The notes below the pieces were generated by a model. That model worked only from the letters and a program-made list of their open reading frames with translations, did no database searches and was not told the origin of the DNA. From contig CAVTHW010000004.1 of NCBI GenBank assembly GCA_963734625.1, forward strand, positions 1-64,000: a DNA stretch of 64,000 bases, read 5' to 3'. The DNA comes from CAVTHW01 sp963734625. Its GTDB lineage: Bacteria > Acidobacteriota > Terriglobia > Bryobacterales > Bryobacteraceae. Within the stretch, counting starts at the first letter, position 1. Every line of letters starts with the position of its first letter. This document shows positions 56,507-64,000 of this stretch, in pieces. Position numbers and translations under genes: made by a program.

Positions 56507-58184
56507 GCCAACCCACGCGCCTGATTCGCCTGTTCCCGTCGCTGACGGACGTGGCCTTCCTCATGCCCCTGGTCTTTCTGTTCGGGCGCTTGGGCGGCGC
56601 TCAGCGGCTCTTGGGGGACGGCGACACGGGGTGGCACATACGCACCGGCGAGTGGATTCTCCAGCACGGCGCTGTTCCTACCACGGACATCTTCTCTTAC
56701 ACCAAGGCGGGCCAGCCCTGGTACGCCTGGGAGTGGCTCTGGGACGTTGCCTTTGCCTGGCTGCACCGGCAGGGCGGCATGGCGGCCGTGGTGCTGGCCA
56801 GCATGCTGGTGCTTTGCCTCACGTTCGCCCTCTTGTTCCGGCTGGTGCGCAGAAGCTGCCCCAACGTTCTGATTGCCTTTGCGGCGACAGTTTGCGCGCG
56901 TCGCCGGCTCGACCATGCACTGGCTGGCGCGCCCGCACCTGTTTACGCTGCTGTTCATCGTCATTTTCCTCGCCTTGCTGGAACGGGCGCGCGAGGGCAG
57001 AACCAGGATGCTCCTGTTCCTGCCGCCGCTGACCATTCTATGGACCAACCTGCACGGCGGGTTCATCGTCGGCCTTTCCCTGATTGGATGCTACGCGGCA
57101 GGCGAGCTGGCTCTCTGGCTGGTCGAGCAGGACCGCGGGGCGGCCAAAGCCGCGCTCCTGCGCAGCAAGCCGTACCTGTTCACTGGCCTCGCCTGTGGAG
57201 CCGCCACGCTGGTGAATCCGTACACCTATCAGCTCCACGTTCACATGTTACTAGTTCCTGACCGGCCGCTCACCTCCGGTACATCAACGAGTACCAGCCG
57301 CATGTTCTTCCAGAACAATCTGGCGCTGTGGTACGGAGCCGATGGCCGGGCTCGGCGTCGTGGCGGCCTGTCTGGTGCCTGTATCACAAGCGCTTCGCGC
57401 ATGCCTTCCTGGTGGCTGGGCTGGTTGCAGCTGGCGCTGTTCGCGGTGCGAAATCTGCCCATCTACCTGCTCGTCGCCGCGCCCATCGTGGCGACATGCT
57501 TCACGACCTGCTGGCCTATCTGAAGACGCGCCGCCTGGCGCCCTGGGTCGGGCGGGCCGTGAGCGGCTTCGAGCGGTTCACGGAGGAATTCGCGGCGATG
57601 GACCGTCCGGCGCGGTGGCACCTGGTCAGCGCGGCTGCTTTCCTGGTGGTCGTCTCTCTCTTCTATGCTCCCTCCGCACCCAAGCATTTCGGGCCGAGTA
57701 CGATCCGGCGAAGTACCCGGCGGGCGCGCTGCAAGTGCTGCGGGGCGGCGAATTCGCAAGGAGCGTGTTCACGGACGACGAGTGGGGCGACTACCTGATC
57801 TACCGGCTTTCATCCGACAACCAAGGTCTTTGTCGACGGCAGGTTCGATCTTCTACGGCGACGAGTTCACGAAGAAGTATCTCGACGTTCTGAATGCGAA
57901 GTACGGATGGGAGGAGACTCTGAGCGATTACGGCGTGGACACGGTTCTGCTGCCGGTCGACACACCTCTGGCAGGCGCTCTGAAGGAGTCCACGCGCTGG
58001 CGCCCGGTCTACGACGATGGAGTGGCCATCGTTTTCCGGATCGGAGGCCGCGCTGGCGCGGGCCGCCGCGCCAGAGAAACCAGAGCTTCTGTCGCCAGAG
58101 TCTGGCGACGGAGATGTACGTGATCGCGAGATCACGAAGACTAACCCACGTGGTCCGAGAACCACGGATTCCAATGAGGAGTGA
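56503..58184 (+). CDS. large polytopic membrane protein between PilZ and the pilin gene (four or more frame breaks)
   Basis: The gene reads LTDVAFLMPLVFLFGRLGG, LLGDGDTGWHIRTGEWILQHGAVPTTDIFSYTKAGQPWYAWEWLWDVAFAWLHRQGG, then in the next frame STMHWLARPHLFTLLFIVIFLALLERAREG and LLFLPPLTILWTNLHGGFIVGLSLIGCYAAGELALWL. After several more shifts (about 57240-57800) it gives FYGDEFTKKYLDVLNAKYGWEETLSDYGVDTVLLPVDTPLA and probably ends at TGA 58182-58184. The pattern resembles uncharacterised acidobacterial integral membrane proteins with a glycosyltransferase-39-like layout (a DxxWH-like motif after the first helix). Function unknown. The pilin gene starts seven bases after the inferred stop. Confidence 0.6.
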
Positions 58185-58190
58185 ACCAAT

Positions 58191-58370
58191 ATGATGCGGA
58201 ACTTTCTGAGAGACGAACAAGGCCAGGATCTGATCGAGTACACGTTGCTTCTGGCTTTCGTGGCCCTGGCTTCGGCGGCGTTGTTCATCGGCGCCGGCGG
58301 AAGCGTGAAGGGAATCTGGAGCGCCGCCAACACCAGTTGGGCTACGGCGAACACCGACGCCACCAGCTAG
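58191..58370 (+). CDS. flp: Flp/Fap-type pilin
   Basis: The 59-residue prepilin has FLRDEQGQDLIEYTLLLAFVALASAALF. It contains a short leader, the Flp-specific processing region G-QDLIEYTLLLAF with the conserved Glu at +5 and Tyr at +6, a hydrophobic helix, and a small hydrophilic tail rich in Ala, Thr and Asn. A GAGGAG Shine-Dalgarno precedes the ATG. It is the structural subunit of the Tad pilus encoded downstream, and its short size makes it easy to overlook. The hairpin after its stop could separate its expression level from the assembly genes. Confidence 0.93.
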   Translation: MMRNFLRDEQGQDLIEYTLLLAFVALASAALFIGAGGSVKGIWSAANTSWATANTDATS

Positions 58371-58384
58371 CGGCTTTTGCCTTG

Positions 58385-58410
58385 GGGGGTGTGGCCTGCG
58401 CCACACCCCC
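58385..58410 (+). terminator. strong hairpin after the pilin gene
   Basis: GGGGGTGTGGC and GCCACACCCCC form a perfect 11-bp stem with a CTGC loop, starting 15 bases after the flp stop. No T run follows, so it may stabilise the abundant pilin mRNA or partially terminate transcription rather than act as a full intrinsic terminator. Confidence 0.6.
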
Positions 58411-58459
58411 ATCTATCGCTCTATGAACGCTGGGCGATAGGAGCTCGGGAGTGTCTTGA

Positions 58460-58511
58460 CCGCTGGCTTACGCGCGCGGCTCCGAACCGAGCTGCGGCCG
58501 TCAGGGAGCGG
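58460..58511. repeat. REP-like palindromic element, copy 1
   Basis: The arms CCGCTGGCTTACGCGCGCGG and the complement of CTGCGGCCGTCAGGGAGCGG make an imperfect palindrome of about 52 bases. A closely related element lies inverted at 63634-63686. It sits in the gap between flp and cpaB, where it does not interrupt any gene. Confidence 0.7.
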
Positions 58512-58587
58512 TAAAGAGACTTTGGAGACAGGAGAAACTGGAGAGATTGTTCAACAAACTCGCTAGGCCGGTGATGGAGAGACAAGC

Positions 58588-59493
58588 ATGAATAAGCGAT
58601 TGTTGTCGGTGTTTATCTTCGCATTTGTGGTGGCGGCGGGCGCAACCATACTGGTCTACAGGCTGGTTTCGTCCCGAGTGACCGCCGACGCGAAGCAGCC
58701 AGGTCAGCAAGTGATGGTCGCGGCGCGGAATCTGCCCGTTGGGACCATGCTGGGCGACATGGACCTGAAAGCCAGCGCGTGGCCCGGATTGCTGCCGGCC
58801 GGTGCGGTGCTGAAGAAGGAAGATGCGCTGGGCAGGGGAGTGGTCTCCAGCATTTATGAGGGCGAGCCGATCATCGAGAGCCGGTTGGCCACGAAGGGGG
58901 CTGGCGCCGGCTTGGCCGCGACCATTCCTCCGGGCATGCGCGCCGCGGCCATCCGCGTCAACGAGGTCGTGGGCGTGGCCGGCTTCGTGGTGCCGGGGCA
59001 GCGGGTTGACGTTCTCGTTCTTGGCGTTCCGCCCGGAAACTCCGCCAACACCGGCACGATTACGAAGACCATCCTGCAGAACATCCAGATTCTTTCGGCC
59101 GGCCAGAACATGCAAAAGGACAACGAGGGCAAACCAATCACGGTGCAGGTCGTGAACGTCTTGGTCACGCCCGAGCAGGCCGAGACCCTGAGTCTCATCA
59201 GCAACGACATGCGGATTCAATTGATCCTGCGCAATCCGCTGGACACGATAGAGACTAAGACTCCCGGCGTAGCCGCCTCCAACATCTTCTCGGGAACGAC
59301 ATTCAAGATGCCCGGCTCCGCCGCGGTCTCGACCAGGCCGCGCACCGCGCCTTCCCCGGTTCGCGTGGCCGTCGCCGCGCCGCCTCCCGCGCCCCTCCCA
59401 ATCGTGGTTGAGGTCATCCAGGGAACGAAGAGGAACGAAATCAAGTTCAAGAACCAGGCGGATCAGACTGGCAACTCGGAGGTCAAACAATGA
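58588..59493 (+). CDS. cpaB: Flp pilus assembly protein CpaB/RcpC
   Basis: The 301-residue protein has an N-terminal anchor (LLSVFIFAFVVAAGATILVYRLV). A SAF domain follows (VMVAARNLPVGTMLGDMDLKASAWPGLLPAGAVLKKEDALGRGVVSSIYEGEPIIESRLA), then the CpaB core (IPPGMRAAAIRVNEVVGVAGFVVPGQRVDVLVLG ... TKTILQNIQILSAGQ ... VVNVLVTPEQAETLSLISNDMRIQLILRNPLD) and a Pro/Ala-rich tail. It is a periplasmic component of the Tad secretion pilus near the secretin. GGAGAG precedes the ATG. ATGA overlap with cpaC. Confidence 0.92.
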   Translation: MNKRLLSVFIFAFVVAAGATILVYRLVSSRVTADAKQPGQQVMVAARNLPVGTMLGDMDLKASAWPGLLPAGAVLKKEDALGRGVVSSIYEGEPIIESRLATKGAGAGLAATIPPGMRAAAIRVNEVVGVAGFVVPGQRVDVLVLGVPPGNSANTGTITKTILQNIQILSAGQNMQKDNEGKPITVQVVNVLVTPEQAETLSLISNDMRIQLILRNPLDTIETKTPGVAASNIFSGTTFKMPGSAAVSTRPRTAPSPVRVAVAAPPPAPLPIVVEVIQGTKRNEIKFKNQADQTGNSEVKQ

Positions 59494-61041
59494 CGGTCAT
59501 CAAGTGCTCAGCAGTCGGGCAAACCGTGATCCTGGCGGTACTTCTGTCATTCTCCCTGCCGGCGCAGGAGCCTCAGGCCACGGCTCCCAGAGATCTATTC
59601 GTCACCGCGGGGAAGTCCCTGGTCATGGACATCGCCGGAGGTATTCAGAGAGTCTCCGTGGCCAACCCCGCCTTGGCCGAGGCGCTTGTAGTTACTCCAC
59701 GCGAAGTGTTGGTTAACGGATTGGCGCCGGGCGAGACGAGTCTCATCCTCTGGCAGCAGGGCGGTAACCGCCTCATCTTCGACCTCAACGTGCGCGGAAG
59801 CACGACCGCTCTGGAAGCCGTCCGCCGCGAGATGGCAACGGAGTTGCCAGGGCAGGAGGTCAGCATCACCGTAGAGCAAGGCAATGTCTTCTTGCGCGGC
59901 ACGGTTAAGGACCTGACGTCGGCCGCGCGGGCGGCAAGCATCGCCGGCACTTTGGGAAAGACCATCAATCTGCTGAACGTGAATGTTCCCGCCCACCGAT
60001 GGGCAGATCCTGCTGAAGGTCAAGTTCGCCAACGTTGACCGGGCCGCCTCCATCGAATTGGGAGTCAACCTGCTCAGCACGGGTGCGGGAAACACCCCGG
60101 GCATGGTCACCACTGGCCAGTTCGCGCCCCCGACGCTAACCGTCGACTCGAAGGGTGCGAGCACATTCTCTCTCAGCGATGCGCTGAACATCTTTCTTTT
60201 CCGCGCCGATCTCAACCTGGCGGCGACCATCCGAGCGTTGCAGACCAAGCGGGTCCTGGATATTCTGGCGGAGCCCAACGTTCTGGCGATCGACGGAAAA
60301 CCGGCGAGCTTCCTGGCGGGAGGTGAGTTTCCTTTCCCGATGGTTCAAGGTGGTAGCGACGCTGGTGCGGTCACCATCCAGTGGCGGGAGTTCGGCATTA
60401 GGATCACCTTCCTGCCGACAATTACGCCGCGGGGCACCATCCGTCTGCAGGTAACGCCGGAGGTAAGCGCTTTGGACTTCGCCAACGGCTTGACGTTCCA
60501 GGGCACCACTATCCCCGCGCTTTCAACGCGGCGGGTGCAAACCGAGATCGAGCTGGAAACCGGACAGAGTTTCGCCATTGGGGGCCTTCTGGATAACCGC
60601 GTCACTGATAGCTGGAACAAGGTGCCTGGCCTAGGTGACATCCCATTTCTGGGCAAGCTCTTCCAGTCGAAGGCTCGCAGCAAGAGCAACACCGAATTGC
60701 TCGTCGTCGTGACTCCGGAGCTGGTGCGTCCGGTACCCGCCGGCCAGCCTGTGCCGGAAATCACGATGCCGTTGGAACCCCTGGATTGGGGTGCGAAAGA
60801 AATGCCGCGAACACCAGGGATGAGTGCCACCGGTACGGCCCCGGCCAGGCCGCCCAAGGAATCGATTCCCGTGGAGGAGTTGATTAGGAGTCTGCAACCG
60901 GTTCCGGCTGCCTCGGCGGCGCCGGCGTTTGTGCCCAGCCCATCCACTCCCAATGCTCCACAGGCGCAGCCTTCGGCGACGCCGCCGGCGTCACCCGCGC
61001 CCGCGCCGCCGAAGAGCGCCGCATCCGGGGCTGCGAGCTGA
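59490..61041 (+). CDS. cpaC: Tad pilus secretin CpaC/RcpA (one frame break)
   Basis: This outer-membrane channel of the Flp pilus has a signal peptide (VILAVLLSFSLPAQ) and a BON/pilus domain (LFVTAGKSLVMDIAGGIQRVSVANPALAEALVVTPREVLVNGLAPGETSLILW). The secretin domain includes LRALQTKRVLDILAEPNVLAIDGKPASFLAGGEFPFP-like sequence, VTPEVSALDFANGL and GLLDNRVTDSWNKVPGLGDIPFLGKLFQSK and ends ELLVVVTPELVRPV, followed by a long Pro/Ala/Ser tail. The first frame ends in NVNVPAHRW. Dropping G59991 restores NVPPTDGQILLKVKFANVDR. The joined length of about 516 residues is normal. The gene overlaps cpaB by four bases. Confidence 0.93.
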
Positions 61042-61069
61042 AAATGAGGATCGGAATGGAGGAGTCTTT

Positions 61070-62239
61070 GTGGCGCATTCGATGACGGTAGGGCTAGTCA
61101 TCAATACGAAGGAGCTGTGGCGGGAAGTGCAGGCCTGCCTCGAGGAGAACTCCAGCCAGGCTGCGATGGAGCAGCCGGAGATCGGGGAGTGGACTGCGTT
61201 CCTCGAGAAGCTCGAGAGGCTCCGTCCGGGAGCGCTGCTGCTGGACCTTTCCGGTGTCACAGAGCCCTACGAAGAAGTCATCTCCAGGATCAAGGCGACC
61301 ACCGCTTCGCCATTTGTGATCGCGCTCCACGTGTCAGCCGAGCCCGAGATGATTCTTTCGGCCCTTCGAGCCGGCGCCGACGAGTTTGTCTACTCCCCCG
61401 TGGCGGCGAACTTGCCCAAGGCCCTGGAGCGCCTGGCGGCCAGACGCAATCGAGCGCGCGTAGATACGGCCAGGAACTCGGGGCGGACATGCAGTTTCTT
61501 CTCAGCCAAAGGGGGTTGCGGCGCGACGACGATTGCCTGCCACACGGCGGTCGAGCTCTCCCGGCAGACGAATCAGGAGACCTTGCTCGCGGACGCGGAT
61601 CTGGATGCCGGGATGGTCGGATTCTTGATGAAGTCCAGGTCGCGCTATTCCATCGTGGATGCCATGAGCAACACTCATCGGCTGGACCTGAATTACTGGA
61701 AGGCGCTGGTCTCCAACGGTGTGCCCCGGCTGGAGGTGATCCGGGCGCCTGAGGCCAGAGCCCCAGGCGATGGGCCCGAGGGCGAAGACCTTCGCACGGT
61801 CCTCCGTTTTGTGCGCCAGCAGTATGACTGGACAGTGATCGATCTCGGCCGCGGGTTGAGCCCGATGGTATTGAGTGGCCTGGAAGAGACCGATGAAACT
61901 TACCTCGTCACTACTCTGGATGTGCCGGCCCTCCACCAGGTCAAACGAATCGTCAAACACCTGGTGGACTACGGCTACGGAAGCAGCCGGCTGCGCCTCA
62001 TCCTGAACCGGGTGCCGAAGAACCCCGACGTAATGCCCGAGGAACTGGAACGGCTGCTGGGGGTCCCGGTGTTCGCGTGTTTGCCGGACGATTACGCCTC
62101 CGTCTACGAGGCCTATGCGGAGGGCAAATTGCTGTCCTCCAATACTAATCTGGGGAAGCAACTCAATCGCTTGGCCGCGAAGATTGCCGGCTTGGAAGAT
62201 CAGCCGGCCAAGAAGAAGTTCTCCCTTTTCAGTAACTAG
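61070..62239 (+). CDS. cpaE: Tad pilus assembly ATPase/localisation protein CpaE/TadZ
   Basis: The 389-residue protein has an N-terminal atypical receiver-like domain (residues about 5-115: GALLLDLSGVTEPYEEVISRIK ... GADEFVYSPV). A MinD/ParA-like ATPase follows with deviant Walker A FFSAKGGCGATTIACHTAVELS, ADADLDAGMVGFLM, WTVIDLGRG and LNRVPKNPDVMPEELERLLG. CpaE/TadZ places the Tad machinery at the cell pole. Start GTG 61070 (MAHSMTVGLVI) has GGAGGAG six to seven bases upstream. cpaF follows after 11 bases. Confidence 0.9.
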   Translation: MAHSMTVGLVINTKELWREVQACLEENSSQAAMEQPEIGEWTAFLEKLERLRPGALLLDLSGVTEPYEEVISRIKATTASPFVIALHVSAEPEMILSALRAGADEFVYSPVAANLPKALERLAARRNRARVDTARNSGRTCSFFSAKGGCGATTIACHTAVELSRQTNQETLLADADLDAGMVGFLMKSRSRYSIVDAMSNTHRLDLNYWKALVSNGVPRLEVIRAPEARAPGDGPEGEDLRTVLRFVRQQYDWTVIDLGRGLSPMVLSGLEETDETYLVTTLDVPALHQVKRIVKHLVDYGYGSSRLRLILNRVPKNPDVMPEELERLLGVPVFACLPDDYASVYEAYAEGKLLSSNTNLGKQLNRLAAKIAGLEDQPAKKKFSLFSN

Positions 62240-62250
62240 AGGACTAATCC

Positions 62251-63615
<1,365 letters not shown>

Positions 63616-63633
63616 TGTACTGCGTCGCAAATA

Positions 63634-63686
63634 CCGCTCCCTCACGGTCGCGGCTCTGTTACGGAACCGCGCGCGTAAGCGAGCGG
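63634..63686. repeat. REP-like palindromic element, copy 2
   Basis: CCGCTCCCTCACGGTCGCGG at the left pairs imperfectly with the right arm ending CGCGCGTAAGCGAGCGG, over about 53 bases. Its reverse complement resembles the element at 58460-58511 closely. It lies between cpaF and the tadB-like gene. Confidence 0.7.
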
Positions 63687-63695
63687 TCAAGCTAT

Positions 63696-63776
63696 CTCAG
63701 AGACACCACGCTAGTCGTCTGCGTCACGAATACTGGCCACTCCCTCCCGGTCGTGGTTCAGTGGTGTTTCGCTGAG
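63696..63776. repeat. second imperfect inverted repeat next to REP copy 2
   Basis: CTCAGAGACACCAC (63696-63709) pairs with GTGGTGTTTCGCTGAG (63761-63776) with a two-base gap, enclosing about 50 bases. Together with the adjacent REP-like element it forms a composite of about 140 bases. No transposase gene is seen nearby. Confidence 0.5.
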
Positions 63777-63835
63777 CCAGAAGCACCGAAATGGGCTGCG
63801 GGCAGAATTTCGGCCGCACTACGCGAGGAGGGCGC

Positions 63836-64000
63836 ATGACTTTACTGATTCTCAGCTTTGTGGCGGTCTTCGTAGTGATCTTGATCTCCGTAAGCGTCGC
63901 CTGGAACTTCTTTGAGGCGCAACGGAAGAAGAAAGTCGTCGGCATGCTCGAAACCGTGGCCGGCGATAAGACCATCACTGAGACCACGGTCTTGAAGGAC
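63836..64000 (+). CDS. tadB: TadB/CpaG-like inner-membrane pilus protein (3' end cut by window edge)
   Basis: Only 55 residues are visible: MTLLILSFVAVFVVILISVSVAWNFFEAQRKKKVVGMLETVAG. An N-terminal hydrophobic helix is followed by a basic stretch, as in TadB. In Tad loci tadB follows cpaF/tadA, which supports the call. GGAGG lies about six bases before the ATG. The conserved T2SSF domain lies outside the window, so the assignment rests on position and the N-terminus. Confidence 0.7.
   Translation, partial: MTLLILSFVAVFVVILISVSVAWNFFEAQRKKKVVGMLETVAGDKTITETTVLKD

Overview
The window is a GC-rich bacterial chromosome segment that looks like an acidobacterium of the Solibacter/Bryobacterales type. 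This is inferred from the gene content: a giant carboxypeptidase-regulatory/TonB-dependent receptor of the kind expanded in that group, a PEP-CTERM protein, a fused membrane/spermidine-synthase protein, and a Tad pilus locus preceded by a PilZ gene. No rRNA, tRNA, CRISPR array or intact insertion sequence was seen. The genes are mostly housekeeping, on both strands, tightly packed, often with 4-base ATGA/GTGA overlaps.

Layout. 1-7375: end of an ADP-heptose synthesis gene, mfd, an outer-membrane barrel protein, a SurA-like isomerase, a YhaM-like OB/HD nuclease and a BlaI-type repressor. 7377-9196: minus-strand HAD hydrolase and two small exported proteins. 9440-12650: SRP RNA (ffs), dnaX, ybaB, recR and a PD-(D/E)XK-like protein, followed by a decayed toxin/antitoxin pair and an isocitrate/isopropylmalate dehydrogenase. 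14946-21978: histidine operon with a recognisable attenuator (five consecutive His codons in a leader peptide, then a perfect terminator), order hisI-G-D-C-HAD-B-H-F-A. The HAD phosphatase is a good candidate for the missing histidinol-phosphate phosphatase. 22063-24356: NfnAB-like flavoprotein pair. 24692-36653: TonB-dependent receptor, barrel protein, membrane spermidine-synthase fusion, galM, glycosyltransferases, methyltransferase and PEP-CTERM protein. 36915-44927: exported SOD, der, midA-like, a tiny Lys-rich protein gene with its own promoter and terminator, rlpA, a sigma54 activator, trmFO and xerC. 46352-49924: dnaK-dnaJ-hspR heat-shock operon behind a promoter overlapped by an inverted repeat. 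49934-53551: mltG, ruvX, an AI-2E family transporter and small proteins. 53553-64000: a TonB-domain protein, a LuxR-type regulator, then PilZ, a large membrane protein, Flp pilin, cpaB, cpaC, cpaE, cpaF and the start of tadB.

A striking property is that about twenty genes, including core ones (mfd, hisD, hisF, der, trmFO, cpaC), are broken into overlapping frames. Nearly all breaks are net +1 (one extra base, or two missing) on both strands. In several cases the single superfluous base can be named. The simplest reading is an unpolished long-read assembly, so these genes are annotated as whole genes with frame breaks. The apparent HisF-HisA fusion, and probably the HisC-HAD fusion, are products of the same error.

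Intergenic DNA carries dispersed palindromes: a roughly 52-bp REP-like element twice (58460 and 63634, inverted), an 18-bp palindrome twice (14121 and 49926), and a GGGGACAGACGCATTTT motif between convergent stops near 3850.
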